A DNA stretch of 64,000 bases from Neolewinella aurantiaca (GCF_008014675.1 NZ_VOXD01000021.1:22929-86928), one strand, 5' to 3'; shown: positions 25,136 to 34,420, counted from the first letter of the stretch. Numbers and translations are program-made. Notes: generated by a model from the letters alone, not told the origin.

Positions 25136-27331
25136 ATGTTAGGGTTTACCTATTATCAGCAACTCGAGGAAATGGATTGCGGTGCTGCCTGTCTGCGGAT
25201 GGTAGCACGTCACCACGGCCGTTATTACAGCCTGGAGCACTTGCGCGAAAAAACACGCATCAGCCGCGAGGGGGTCAGTTTGCTGGGGATCAGTGAAGGC
25301 GCTGAGGCCATTGGCCTGCAGACCCTTGCCCTCCCCGTGACCCTAGACCAGCTGGAAGAAGAAATTCCGCTGCCCTGTATCCTTCCCTGGGACGAAGAGC
25401 ATTTTGTTGTTCTTCACCGCGTTCGTAACGGGCGCTACTTTGTTGCCAATCCCGATCCTGCTTTCGGAAAAATGGAGTTGAGCCGTTCTGATTTCCGTCA
25501 GCACTGGGCCACCACACAACAGCCTAACGGACGCCCGATCGGTAACGTACTCGTACTGGAAAGTACGCCTGACTTTTTCGCCAAAGACCGCGAAGGCATC
25601 GATAAAAGCAGCTGGACCTACGTTGCCGAATACTTCCGCAACTACAGCGGCCTGCTCTGGCAGTTCGGTGCCGGTCTGTTGCTGGCCAGCATGCTTCAGA
25701 TCGTGATGCCCTACCTGCTGAAGAACATGGTAGACTTCGGCATCGTCCATGACGATTACAACTTCATCGTTCTCGTGGTCATCGCCCAGGGTGTTTTATT
25801 GCTTTCTACTACCCTGCTCGGCGCTCTGCGCCGCTACATCATGTTGCACATCGGGGGGCGCGTCAATGTTGGCCTGGTAAGCGATTACATCAAGAAACTA
25901 ACCCAATTGCCCCTCGAGTTCTTCGATAGCCGCAGCCGGGGCGATCTGCTGCAACGCATCAATGACCACGAGCGGCTTCAGAATTTCCTGACGGGCCCCA
26001 CGCTTGTCAGGGTCTTCAGCATGATCAATTTCGTGGCTTTTGCCGTCGTGCTCGCGCTGTGGAGTACAACGCTGTTTTTCATCTTTCTTACCGGCACGTT
26101 GCTCAATGTTTTGTGGGTCAGCTATCAGGAAAGTCGCAAGCGCGACCTCGACTTCAAGCTGTTCGAGCAAAGCGCGGCCGGTAAAGAGCAGTTGATGGAG
26201 ATCATCGACGGTATGCAGGAAATAAAACAGGGTAACGCCGCGCGGCAAAAACGCTGGGCCTGGGAACGGAAGCGTTCGGGGCAGTACCGCACCAGAGTAC
26301 GCCTCAGTCATATCAACCAGTGGCAAACCACCGGTGGTACGGCCATTAATCAGCTGAAGAACCTAATGATCACACTGGTAGCGGCGACTGCTGTTTTGCA
26401 GGGCCAGCTCAGCATCGGGACACTCGTGGCTATTCACTACATTCTGGCCCAGCTCGACAGTCCGATCGAAGACTTCACCGAGTTCGTCCGTGGTTACCGC
26501 GAAAGTATGATCAGTCTTGAACGGATGAACGAGATCCACAATAAGTCGGACGAACAAGACACGAACCACCGGTTGAGTGTGGTGCCCGGCAACGGAAACA
26601 TTCAGCTCAAAGAGGTTGGCTTTCACTACAACCTGCCCAATGCTCCTCAGGTGCTGCGCAACATCAATGCCATCATCCCTGCGGGAAAAGTAACTGCCAT
26701 CGTTGGCACCTCAGGCAGCGGAAAGTCTACCTTGCTCAAGCTGTTGCAAGGCTTCTATACGCCCAGCGAGGGAGAAATCATGGTAGGCGGCACCAATCTC
26801 TCCACCCTCAACAAAACGTTCTGGAGGTCGATATCAGGTGTCGTTTCACAGGATGGCTACATCTTCAGTGACACTATCGCCAGAAACATCGCCCTGGGCG
26901 AGGAATACATCGATCAGGCACGTCTCATCCGGGCCGTAAAAATTGCCCAGATAGAACGATTCATCGATCGTTTACCGCAGGGCTACGGAACCATCATCGG
27001 AGAAGCCGGAGCCGGGCTCAGCCGGGGGCAGCAGCAACGCCTGCTGATTGCCCGCGCTATCTACCACCAGCCGAAGTACCTCTTTCTCGACGAAGCCACC
27101 ACCGGGCTCAACGCCTTCACAGAGGTAACGATCATGGATGAGCTTTTTGAGTACATGGAGGGTTCAACGATCGTTATCGTTGCCCACCGCCACTCCACTT
27201 TCGAGCGGGCCGATCACATCATCGTCGTTAACGACGGCGAAATCGTCGAGCAGGGCAGCCACCGCGAACTCATGGCTACCCGGTCTAACTATTTCCGGTT
27301 GGTCAGGAACCAAACCCTTCTGGGAAACTGA
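25136..27331 (+). CDS. Peptidase-C39 domain ABC exporter (ATP-binding/permease)
   Basis: A 731-residue inner-membrane exporter. The N-terminal C39 peptidase has Cys15 in EMDCGAAC, His89 in EEHFVVLH and Asp107 in NPDPAFGK, so the triad for cutting after double-glycine leaders is intact. Residues about 160-450 form the six-helix membrane domain. The ATPase has Walker A GTSGSGKST at 524-532 and Walker B YLFLDE at 648-653. The signature is LSRGQ (628-632) rather than LSGGQ, and the D-loop region reads TTGLN rather than TSALD. It should process and export small peptides together with the HlyD-type protein at 27582. No leader-peptide gene is recognisable nearby. Confidence 0.93.
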   Translation: MLGFTYYQQLEEMDCGAACLRMVARHHGRYYSLEHLREKTRISREGVSLLGISEGAEAIGLQTLALPVTLDQLEEEIPLPCILPWDEEHFVVLHRVRNGRYFVANPDPAFGKMELSRSDFRQHWATTQQPNGRPIGNVLVLESTPDFFAKDREGIDKSSWTYVAEYFRNYSGLLWQFGAGLLLASMLQIVMPYLLKNMVDFGIVHDDYNFIVLVVIAQGVLLLSTTLLGALRRYIMLHIGGRVNVGLVSDYIKKLTQLPLEFFDSRSRGDLLQRINDHERLQNFLTGPTLVRVFSMINFVAFAVVLALWSTTLFFIFLTGTLLNVLWVSYQESRKRDLDFKLFEQSAAGKEQLMEIIDGMQEIKQGNAARQKRWAWERKRSGQYRTRVRLSHINQWQTTGGTAINQLKNLMITLVAATAVLQGQLSIGTLVAIHYILAQLDSPIEDFTEFVRGYRESMISLERMNEIHNKSDEQDTNHRLSVVPGNGNIQLKEVGFHYNLPNAPQVLRNINAIIPAGKVTAIVGTSGSGKSTLLKLLQGFYTPSEGEIMVGGTNLSTLNKTFWRSISGVVSQDGYIFSDTIARNIALGEEYIDQARLIRAVKIAQIERFIDRLPQGYGTIIGEAGAGLSRGQQQRLLIARAIYHQPKYLFLDEATTGLNAFTEVTIMDELFEYMEGSTIVIVAHRHSTFERADHIIVVNDGEIVEQGSHRELMATRSNYFRLVRNQTLLGN

Positions 27332-27361
27332 TGCAACGATCAGGCGCCCCGGTTCTCATCT

Positions 27362-27379
27362 GGCGCGAACGCAGGTGCA
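27362..27379 (+). repeat. Dispersed REP-like element after the exporter gene
   Basis: Core GGCGCGAACGCAGGTGCA, identical to the copy at 2356. Tail begins GTGAGAGGTTCAAGG. It lies 30 bp after the exporter stop, within the 250-bp gap before the HlyD gene, where nothing else is seen. Confidence 0.75.
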
Positions 27380-27581
27380 GTGAGAGGTTCAAGGAGTCCG
27401 GTAAGAAAAAGGGAAGTCCTTCTGCTCATACTGCTTGCCGACAAAGTGGCAACATGCTTTGTACACCGTCGTTTACAGATATTAGCATACGGCTCCAGTA
27501 GGCCACAATTCTATCGTCCCGCAGCTGGCAGTTTGCTTTACTTAAATTGCTTTACTTTACATCTCCAGCCAAAACCAGGCC

Positions 27582-28859
27582 ATGCAGGAAACAAAACAAG
27601 ACTGGCAGTACGCTCCCCGGAGCCAGGACATGGAGGAAATCATCAACAGGCCTCCGTCCTGGATAACACTCTACGGCACCATCTTTATGGTGGTGTGCAT
27701 CTTTGGCCTGGCACTGATCAGCTATCTGTATGAGTACCCCGACACGGTTACCGGCGACCTTGTACTCACCACCATTGATCCGCCACGGCCACTGGAAGCC
27801 CCCGACGACTTCCCTATTGCACGCCTTCTCGTTGCGCACGAAGACTCAGTGCGTGCGCGCGAAGTTCTTATGGTTGCCCGCAGCCTTGCTACCTTCGATG
27901 ATGTTTTTGAACTCTCCGAACGCCTCAGTTCCAATCAGGATCAATCCGATGCCGGCCTTTCCAACTTCTTCATCCCCCCCAACTGGAACCTCGGCGAGAT
28001 TCAGGAGGCGGTGTATGAGCTACAGGAGAAACAGGAGATGTACCGCAATCTGCGCGACCGCCGGCTAGATGGACTCACTACCAGAGAGCTGGAAAGCCGG
28101 ATCACCCGCCAGGAGCGTTTCATCCGCGAACAACGCCAGCTCCAGAGCCGGCTGGAAGACCGGCTGGTACGAAACCGCGCCAAACTCGAACAGGAAGAAC
28201 AACTCAATACGGACGGAGTAGACAACCGTTCCGGGCTCATCACCGCCCGCCGTAACGTTGAACGAACCGAAGATGAACTCAACGCCAGCCGCAGTGAAGT
28301 CCGTGCTGCAAGCTTCGATATCGAGTTGATGCGCAACCAGATCGACAGCTACCGCGGCGGCCTGCCCAGCAGCCTCAATCAGGCCGGAGAAGACCTCCGC
28401 AATGCTTACGACGGCCTGAAAGCAGCCGTAGCCGGCTGGGAGAACAATTACACTATCACCAGCCCGGTGGATGGGCTGGTTCTCCTACAGCGCGACATCC
28501 GCCCGGGGCGGACCCTCCTGCGCGGCACAAGCATCGGCATGGTCCTGCCAGCCAACGCCGGCGGCATCATCGGCCGGATCGACCTGCCCAATAAAGGCTC
28601 GGGAGCGGTGGCCGTTGGCCAGCGTGTCCTCGTCCGCTTCGATAGCTATCCTTACCTCGAGTACGGCTCCGTTGAGGGCGAAGTCATCAGCATCGGACGC
28701 CTGCCAACCGGCGGCATCACCACGGTGGAAGTCACCTTCCCTAACGAACTGAACACCACTACCGGTAACCACCTCGAGCCCGGCCCGCTCATGGAAGGCG
28801 AAGCCAGTATCATCACTGAGTCTCGGTCGTTGTTACAACGGTTTTTCAAACGCTGGTAG
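27582..28859 (+). CDS. HlyD-family membrane fusion protein
   Basis: A 425-residue periplasmic adaptor with a short cytoplasmic N-terminus and one transmembrane helix at about residues 27-49 (ITLYGTIFMVVCIFGLALIS). Two lipoyl half-motifs flank a long coiled-coil hairpin (about residues 145-270, rich in Glu/Arg/Gln); the second lipoyl half is NNYTITSPVDGLVLLQRDIRPG near 288-309, identified by SPVDGLVL. A C-terminal beta-barrel follows. It should link the C39 exporter at 25136 to an outer-membrane channel, which is not encoded in the window. Confidence 0.9.
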   Translation: MQETKQDWQYAPRSQDMEEIINRPPSWITLYGTIFMVVCIFGLALISYLYEYPDTVTGDLVLTTIDPPRPLEAPDDFPIARLLVAHEDSVRAREVLMVARSLATFDDVFELSERLSSNQDQSDAGLSNFFIPPNWNLGEIQEAVYELQEKQEMYRNLRDRRLDGLTTRELESRITRQERFIREQRQLQSRLEDRLVRNRAKLEQEEQLNTDGVDNRSGLITARRNVERTEDELNASRSEVRAASFDIELMRNQIDSYRGGLPSSLNQAGEDLRNAYDGLKAAVAGWENNYTITSPVDGLVLLQRDIRPGRTLLRGTSIGMVLPANAGGIIGRIDLPNKGSGAVAVGQRVLVRFDSYPYLEYGSVEGEVISIGRLPTGGITTVEVTFPNELNTTTGNHLEPGPLMEGEASIITESRSLLQRFFKRW

Positions 28860-29065
28860 CCTGTTTACCGTGAACCCGGCCTTCTCAACCCAATCTGGCA
28901 ACAAGCAAAAACAGCAACCTCCAATAGCATAATTAAATCGATAAAGATTACCGGAGCGAAACTCTGCCACCTCGCGGCCTCTTCCAACTTTTTGCCTGTC
29001 CAGTAGTTTTGGTCTACGCCCCACCGCCCACCAGATCATCCCTACCTTGCATCCTACAACCTGCT

Positions 29066-30238
29066 ATGATCCGTAACTTTTTTCTCTTCCTTCTTTCGTT
29101 ATTTCTGTTCACCGCTTGCTCCGCCACGGAAATTCCCGACGAACCCTCCGCCAGCACTTCGGAGCGAATGCTTCAGCCCTGGCAGGGCGACGTAAATTGG
29201 TGGAGCTGGGACGGAGAAAACCCCGAACTGCTCCTCGGTGGTAGCAGTTTCGAAGCTCCTTTCCTGGAAGACAACTGGAAAGAAGACCTCAACTACCTTC
29301 ATAAAGCAGGAGGCAATTACATCCGGATTTCGCTACCTGCCTTCAGCGGGCCGCAGGCCCCGCCCGTTTTTGCGGCCGACAGTTCATCCGCCGGAGCGAA
29401 AGATTACTGGAGCAAACTCGAAGAGTTTGTCCGCTACGCGGAGGCCAAAGGCGTCGTTGTCGAGATAACAGTCTGGGACCTCGATAACATCAGTACTATG
29501 TGGGACAGTACCATTTGGGCCGGAGCACTCGATTATCTTGGCAAGGATTATCTGGAAGGAGAACACCCTTTCTTCAGAACTGTACCCGGCTCGATGGGAT
29601 ATAAAGACATTTACGTTGAAACCATAGCGACGCAAACTCTTTTTGTCGACCAGCTTCTTTCCGCAACGCTGTTTGCCCATAACGTCATCTACAACGTTCA
29701 GGTACCCGAGAACACGCTCATCCCCTGGATGGTCTACTGGGCCAAATACATCGAAGCTGATGCCCGGGAGCAGGGCCGGGTAGCCAACGTCAACGCCGGG
29801 ATTGTGCCGCAAAGGCGCATTAGTGTTGCTGCCTTTAACCAAAGCATTCTGCAGGGGGCCAGCGTCGCCTTCCATCGTCCCAAGCCCAACGGGAACGGGT
29901 TGAACGGTTTGGCACAGGCCAGTATCAGGGGCATCAGAGTGGTGGAGCGGCACCTTAAGTTCCACGAATTGAGGCCCGCCCCCGGATTGTTACAGGAAGA
30001 CAATACCGCGGCCATGGCCGCTACGGACGGCGAAGGGAGTTACCTGATATACCTCCCATCAGCCGGCCAGGTGAACCTCTCGCCCGACTGGGAAGACCAG
30101 GTGCCCGTAAAAGTCACCGTAGTTGGCTACCTTGGCACGCAACGATCCGAAATCCTGCAGCCTCCCTACGGAGACAGCTTCCGCCTTTATACCGAAGAAG
30201 AGAAAGGAGGATGGATGATCCTAAAGCCTGAACAATAA
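29066..30238 (+). CDS. Lipoprotein with glycoside-hydrolase-like TIM-barrel fold
   Basis: A 390-residue protein with a lipobox ending FTAC (Cys18). The ATG at 29066 starts the signal peptide; the upstream extension is rejected. Residues about 40-290 look like a (beta/alpha)8 glycosidase barrel: GGNYIRISLPAF resembles barrel strand 2-3, and AKGVVVEITVWDLDN strand 3. The C-terminal about 75 residues (GSYLIYLPSAGQVNLS, then VTVVGYLG) resemble the small beta domain that follows DUF4038-type barrels. I cannot see a clear catalytic Glu pair, so activity is uncertain. It overlaps the next gene by 1 bp (TAATG). Confidence 0.7.
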   Translation: MIRNFFLFLLSLFLFTACSATEIPDEPSASTSERMLQPWQGDVNWWSWDGENPELLLGGSSFEAPFLEDNWKEDLNYLHKAGGNYIRISLPAFSGPQAPPVFAADSSSAGAKDYWSKLEEFVRYAEAKGVVVEITVWDLDNISTMWDSTIWAGALDYLGKDYLEGEHPFFRTVPGSMGYKDIYVETIATQTLFVDQLLSATLFAHNVIYNVQVPENTLIPWMVYWAKYIEADAREQGRVANVNAGIVPQRRISVAAFNQSILQGASVAFHRPKPNGNGLNGLAQASIRGIRVVERHLKFHELRPAPGLLQEDNTAAMAATDGEGSYLIYLPSAGQVNLSPDWEDQVPVKVTVVGYLGTQRSEILQPPYGDSFRLYTEEEKGGWMILKPEQ

Positions 30239-30597
30239 TGGTAGAATTCTGGACTAACCTAACCTACGCCACGAAATTTTCCGCCATTGGGTTTGTCGGC
30301 AGTTTCATCCTTGGCTTCGTGAGTATGGGGATTTTAGGTGCTGCTTTGTACTACCCGGTATCCTTTTTGTTTCGGGCCTACCCCGCCCTGAACGATTGGC
30401 AAGGAGACTGGGTTTGGCCAGCTATGATTATGGCGGGCATGATGTGGTCCTTCGGCTTTATCCTGGCGGGTTTTGCCTGGCATTTTCTCGAGGCGCACGT
30501 TTCTTCCGTTATCGTTTTGCGGTGCATCTACGGTTTTGTGCTTTGGGGCTGGGCAGCAATTGTGTGGTTTGGTATCATCCGGATGAATGTTGCTTAG
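30238..30597 (+). CDS. Small three-helix membrane protein
   Basis: A 119-residue protein with three long hydrophobic segments (about residues 14-48, 60-82 and 92-114) and few charges. No family is recognised. Its ATG shares one base with the TAA of the glycosidase-like lipoprotein gene, so it is translationally coupled and probably works near it, or at least is expressed with it. A short AATCGG/CCGATT hairpin follows about 50 bp after the stop. Confidence 0.7.
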   Translation: MVEFWTNLTYATKFSAIGFVGSFILGFVSMGILGAALYYPVSFLFRAYPALNDWQGDWVWPAMIMAGMMWSFGFILAGFAWHFLEAHVSSVIVLRCIYGFVLWGWAAIVWFGIIRMNVA

Positions 30598-30649
30598 GGG
30601 CAAGGAGCGGTAGCTGACCAATACTTTTAATCCGGCGAAAGCCGCGTTA

Positions 30650-30672
30650 AATCGGGCTTTCCGATTTTCGTC
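30650..30672 (+). terminator. Weak terminator hairpin
   Basis: AATCGG-GCTTT-CCGATT followed by TTCGTCTTT; a 6-bp stem only. Confidence 0.4.
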
Positions 30673-30732
30673 TTTGCACTCCATTGTGCGCACAACAAAT
30701 TTTGAATAGTAAAGGAGGTTCCCTTCAAGAGG

Positions 30733-31671
30733 CTACTTTAAACCTTCCAGATCAACAGCTACTACCCCGCTCTTCGCAATCACCTGAGCACCAGCCTTAT
30801 TAGAAAGCTTTGCGATATCCTCCAACGACATACCTGCGGCGAGGCCACAAGCGGCAACGGAAATTACGGTGTCCCCGGCTCCGCTCACGTCGCGGACTTT
30901 TTTGGCGTCGGTCGGGTAAATAGCGGATTTTTTTCCGGCGCTGACGTAGATGCCATGTTCGCTAAGCGTAATCATCACCGCCGAGCATTGCAGGCGGTCA
31001 AATAGTACGTTGGCGGCCTTATCCAGGTCCTCCAGTACAGGACGAACGGGAAAGTCTACCTGCTGCTGTATTTCCCGGAGGTTTGGCTTGAAGAGTGTAC
31101 AGTCCGTAAAAGCCATAAAGTTGCGGTCTTTGGGGTCTACCGCGGTCGGAACATTGTGTTCCTGCGTGAGCGCAATAACGCTCCTGATCACATCGGCGGA
31201 GAGCACGCCTTTGTTGTAGTCCTGAAACAACAGGAGGTCGACGGAGCCCTCAGCCAGCATTGCTTTCACCGCGTCTTGCAGTGCACCTGCGGCCGCGCCC
31301 TGAACGTCGTGCGTATCCTCGCGGTCGACCCGCATAAGCTGTTGTCCTCCAGCTACCAGCCTCGTCTTGACGGTCGTGCAGCGATCCGGGTCGGTAACGA
31401 TCAAATCGGAGGAAAGGCCAAGCCCTTCCATCAGTTCCCGGAAAACGACGCCGTTGGCGTCGTCGCCAACCAGGCCCGCCAACAACGGTGTGGCGCCGAG
31501 GGCCTTCAGGTTCAACGCTACGTTGGCTGCTCCTCCCAGTCTGTTTTCTTCATCGCTCAACCGCATAACGGGTACCGGCGCTTCAGGGCTGATGCGCTCG
31601 ACCTTACCGTCCAGGTACCGATCAATCATTACGTCGCCAAGGACGAGGATCCGGAGAGAAGAAAAGTCCAT
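30733..31671 (-). CDS. rfaE1: D-glycero-beta-D-manno-heptose-7-phosphate kinase (RfaE1/HldE kinase domain)
   Basis: A 312-residue PfkB-fold sugar kinase that makes heptose 1,7-bisphosphate for lipopolysaccharide core. The start is LVLGDVMIDRY, followed by the substrate region EAPVPVMRL and NRLGGAANVALNLKALGA, all typical of HldE N-terminal domains. The catalytic GAGD motif is at residues 264-267 (Asp267). The C-terminal nucleotidyltransferase half of bifunctional HldE is absent, as in RfaE1/HldA-type proteins. The ATG at 31671 is preferred over an upstream one at 31719. The segment QGAAAGAL near residue 137 is encoded by a copy of the dispersed element. Confidence 0.92.
   Translation of the reverse strand: MDFSSLRILVLGDVMIDRYLDGKVERISPEAPVPVMRLSDEENRLGGAANVALNLKALGATPLLAGLVGDDANGVVFRELMEGLGLSSDLIVTDPDRCTTVKTRLVAGGQQLMRVDREDTHDVQGAAAGALQDAVKAMLAEGSVDLLLFQDYNKGVLSADVIRSVIALTQEHNVPTAVDPKDRNFMAFTDCTLFKPNLREIQQQVDFPVRPVLEDLDKAANVLFDRLQCSAVMITLSEHGIYVSAGKKSAIYPTDAKKVRDVSGAGDTVISVAACGLAAGMSLEDIAKLSNKAGAQVIAKSGVVAVDLEGLK
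31258..31299 (-). repeat. Dispersed-element sequence inside rfaE1
   Basis: Minus-strand core GGCGCGGCCGCAGGTGCA at 31282-31299. The 24-nt tail ends GAAAGCAATG, as in the copy at 16710, with the same spacing. It reads in frame as GAAAGA. Confidence 0.6.
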
Positions 31672-31707
31672 AATGGTTAAGAGGAAACAGGGCTTAGGGG
31701 CCAAGGG

Positions 31708-31758
31708 ACCAGAAGTCATGAAGTCAGAGATATAGTCTTCTGGTTCATGACTTCTGGT
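31708..31758. other. 15-bp perfect stem-loop between ndk and rfaE1
   Basis: ACCAGAAGTCATGAA (31708-31722) is the exact reverse complement of TTCATGACTTCTGGT (31744-31758), with a 21-nt loop that itself contains TCTTCTGG, a partial third copy. No T-run follows on either side, so a simple terminator is unlikely. It may modulate read-through or stability between the two genes. Confidence 0.7.
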
Positions 31759-31774
31759 TTCAGATCCTTACGGT

Positions 31775-32197
31775 TTATGCAAACACGTCAGTGCCGGCAA
31801 AGTGGAAGCTGCCTTCGATGGCTGCATTCTCGTCGCTGTCAGAACCGTGAACGGCGTTCTCGCCGATGCTGGTAGCGAAACGCTTACGGATGGTGCCTTC
31901 GGCAGCATCAGCGGGGTTGGTCGCACCGATCAGGGTACGGAAATCGGCAACAGCGTTGTCTTTTTCCAGGATAGCCGCAACGATGGGGCCGCTGCTCATG
32001 AACTCAACGAGTTCGCCGTAGAACGGACGCTCAGCGTGAACGGCGTAGAATTCTCCAGCCTTTTCAGCGCTGAGTTTGGTGTACTTCATTGCCACGATCT
32101 TGAAGCCTCCTGCGTTGATTTGCTCGAGGATAGCACCGATGTGTCCGTTACGAACTGCGTCGGGCTTAATCATGGTGAAAGTGCGGTTGGTAGCCAT
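31775..32197 (-). CDS. ndk: Nucleoside diphosphate kinase
   Basis: A 140-residue cytoplasmic enzyme that balances NTP pools by moving phosphate from ATP to NDPs through a phosphohistidine. The catalytic His117 sits in ENAVHGSDS, and the N-terminal [14 protein letters not shown] and the Kpn-loop region [18 protein letters not shown], seen by its [12 protein letters not shown] core, are standard. Length is normal. A TACCTTTG box lies 31 nt upstream of the start. rfaE1 lies 103 bp downstream on the same strand across a stable hairpin. Confidence 0.97.
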   Translation of the reverse strand: MATNRTFTMIKPDAVRNGHIGAILEQINAGGFKIVAMKYTKLSAEKAGEFYAVHAERPFYGELVEFMSSGPIVAAILEKDNAVADFRTLIGATNPADAAEGTIRKRFATSIGENAVHGSDSDENAAIEGSFHFAGTDVFA

Positions 32198-32228
32198 AGT
32201 TAATTTTGGTTTTTATGGTTTGAGGCCG

Positions 32229-32236
32229 CAAAGGTA
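32229..32236 (-). promoter_or_regulatory. Putative -7 box TACCTTTG of ndk
   Basis: A perfect TAnnTTTG match 31 nt before the ndk ATG, in the divergent region shared with the DHH phosphoesterase. Confidence 0.55.
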
Positions 32237-32419
32237 GTTAATTAGTCTTTTACTCAGGCACCCAATATCAGGAGTGCTTAAGCTGAACAGTCTCGAACAG
32301 CAACGTAAAATCGCCGCACGCATTTAATAATTCAACAACTACTACTTCAGAAACCACCAATACTGATGATTACCTGTTCCTGCTACCGCAAAGACTACAT
32401 AACTGACTGACTAAATGAC

Positions 32420-32427
32420 TACCTTTG
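32420..32427 (+). promoter_or_regulatory. Putative -7 box TACCTTTG of the DHH phosphoesterase gene
   Basis: A perfect TAnnTTTG match 27 nt before the ATG at 32455. It overlaps an upstream TTG at 32425, which excludes that codon as the start. Confidence 0.6.
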
Positions 32428-32454
32428 CCCGTCTTTTGCGAAAGAACCCCCTGT

Positions 32455-33483
32455 ATGGAACCAAACATAGATGAAGTCAAAGCGCTGCTCGCCAGCCCGA
32501 AAGATGTTGTTATCTTCAGTCACCGTAATCCGGATGGCGATGCTGTCGGGTCGAGCCTTGGCCTCTTCCATTACCTGCAAAGCCAGGGGCATCAGGTAAA
32601 AGTTGTTCTTCCTTCGGATTATCCAGACTTTCTTGCTTTCCTGCCCGATGTAAGCGACATCATCATATATGACGATGAAGAAGAGCTGGCCCGCAAGGCG
32701 ATCGACAATGCAGGCATCTTTTTTATTCTCGATCTCAATTCATTTGACCGAATAGACAAAGTGGCCGCCGGACTGGACAAAGACTCCCGTCCCCGCATCA
32801 TGATCGACCATCACCTTTTCCCTGAGCCTATCGCCGATTTCATGTTCTCTGACCCGTCCTCCAGTTCAACCTGCGAGATGGTCTACAAATTCATCGCTGA
32901 CCTTGGCCACGCCGGCTGGGTGACACCAGAGATCGCTGAGTGCCTGTACACCGGCATCGTTACCGACACGGGTGGTTTCAAATTCAGCACCTCCCCCGCT
33001 CTGTTCCGCACCGTCGCCAAACTTCTGGAAGCCGGAGCCGACGACTACAAGATTCAGGACAACATCTGGAACAGCATGACCGAGAAGCAGCTGCGCATTC
33101 TTGGTCATTGCCTGGTGAACATGGAGATCCTTCCCGAGTTCCGTACAGGTATATTGTGGCTCTCCAAAGAAGACTACAAACATTTTGACATTCAGCGCGG
33201 AGATACCGAAGGTATCGTGAACTACGTTCTCCGCATGCCGGGAATGATGATTGCGGCGTTCATTCACGAACAGCCAACCATCGTTAAGATGTCGCTCCGC
33301 TCTAAGGGAGCAATGGACGTACAGCAAATCTGTAAGTCTCACTTCAGAGGCGGTGGCCACAAAAATGCTGCAGGAGGAGCCAGCTTTGCTCCCCTCGGCA
33401 CGACGATCAAGAAATTTAAAAATCTATTACCAGAATATGCCGCTGAAATTGATGCGGCCTACCACGAATTTAACAACCAATAA
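32455..33483 (+). CDS. DHH/DHHA1 phosphoesterase (NrnA-like oligoribonuclease / pAp phosphatase)
   Basis: A 342-residue cytoplasmic hydrolase. Metal-binding motifs of the DHH family are present: FSHRNPDGDAVGSSLGL at residues 21-37, LDLNSFDRID, the MIDHHLFPEP motif, and TGIVTDTGGFKFS. The C-terminal DHHA1 domain ends in the substrate-binding FRGGGHKNAAGG. NrnA-type enzymes degrade nanoRNA and 3'-phosphoadenosine 5'-phosphate. The stop is 2 bp before the FKBP lipoprotein start, so the two form an operon. Confidence 0.9.
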   Translation: MEPNIDEVKALLASPKDVVIFSHRNPDGDAVGSSLGLFHYLQSQGHQVKVVLPSDYPDFLAFLPDVSDIIIYDDEEELARKAIDNAGIFFILDLNSFDRIDKVAAGLDKDSRPRIMIDHHLFPEPIADFMFSDPSSSSTCEMVYKFIADLGHAGWVTPEIAECLYTGIVTDTGGFKFSTSPALFRTVAKLLEAGADDYKIQDNIWNSMTEKQLRILGHCLVNMEILPEFRTGILWLSKEDYKHFDIQRGDTEGIVNYVLRMPGMMIAAFIHEQPTIVKMSLRSKGAMDVQQICKSHFRGGGHKNAAGGASFAPLGTTIKKFKNLLPEYAAEIDAAYHEFNNQ

Positions 33484-33485
33484 TT

Positions 33486-34397
33486 ATGCGTTCATTATTA
33501 TTTCTGCTGCTTGCAGGCTCTGTATTTTACGCCTGCGAGAAGGATGGTGGCAGTACTGCCATGCAGTCTACCGAGCTTGGCAACCGCTATCAACTTTTCA
33601 CTGCTGGCGGCAGTGGTGACATGGTACAGCCCGGCGATTTTGTCTACTTCCACGCTGCTATGCGCACGGAAGGTGACAGTACGCTGTTCAGCACCCGCAC
33701 CGGTGGAGGCGAACTCCCCGTTATCCAGGCTGCCGAAACAACCGCAACCGCTGATGAAATCGGCCCCGTTGAAGACGTAGTGCGCAACATGCGCGTAGGA
33801 GACAGTGCCGTCGTTCGTGTAAACATCGATGCGTTCCCAGCCAAGCCCCCGGGCATGGAGAACGACTCTGTTGTTCTTTACGACGTAATCGTTACCGAAA
33901 TCGTTTCTGAGGCAGACTTCACCGCTCGCCAGGAAGCCAAACAAGCCGAGGCAGCCGCAAAAGCTGAGAAGATTCGCGCACTCGAGCCCGAGCGTCTTGC
34001 TTTCGCAGCAAAAGTCGTTACTGACTACCGTGCCGGCAAACTGGATGGTGACATTAAAGCCACCGAATCAGGCCTGAAATACATCATTCACGAAGAAGGC
34101 ACCGGCCCCCAGGCTGAAGCTGGTAAAGGAGTAGTGGTTCAGTACATTGGTCAACTCGCTAAAGACGGCGAAGTATTCGACCAGTCGTTCGGCCGCGGAG
34201 AAGGTATTCCCTTCCAGCTTGGTACCGGTCGCGTCATCCGCGGTTGGGATGAAGGTATCGCTCTGCTGAAGGAAGGAGCAAAAGCAACTTTCTTCATTCC
34301 TGCTGAGCTCGGTTACGGTGCTCAGGGTACACCAGACGGCAGCATCCCCGCCAACTCCGAACTCGTGTTTTACGTTGAGCTGGAAGAAGTACAGTAA
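33486..34397 (+). CDS. FKBP-type peptidyl-prolyl isomerase lipoprotein
   Basis: A 303-residue protein with a lipobox ending VFYAC (Cys17), anchored outside the cytoplasm. Residues about 28-145 look like a degenerate first FKBP domain (QPGDFVYFHAAM, VRNMRVGDSAVVRV). Residues about 150-190 are a charged helical linker. Residues about 195-303 are a complete FKBP domain with VVVQYIGQLAKDGEVFDQSF, seen by its YIGQLAKDG core, then PFQLGTGRVIRGWDEGI and AELGYGAQGTPDGSIPANSEL, cited by its GYGAQ and SIPANSEL ends. It helps fold exported proteins by proline isomerisation. Co-transcribed with the DHH gene, 2 bp apart. Confidence 0.92.
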   Translation: MRSLLFLLLAGSVFYACEKDGGSTAMQSTELGNRYQLFTAGGSGDMVQPGDFVYFHAAMRTEGDSTLFSTRTGGGELPVIQAAETTATADEIGPVEDVVRNMRVGDSAVVRVNIDAFPAKPPGMENDSVVLYDVIVTEIVSEADFTARQEAKQAEAAAKAEKIRALEPERLAFAAKVVTDYRAGKLDGDIKATESGLKYIIHEEGTGPQAEAGKGVVVQYIGQLAKDGEVFDQSFGRGEGIPFQLGTGRVIRGWDEGIALLKEGAKATFFIPAELGYGAQGTPDGSIPANSELVFYVELEEVQ

Positions 34398-34420
34398 GCT
34401 GTATTCCCCTTGGTTCAATC

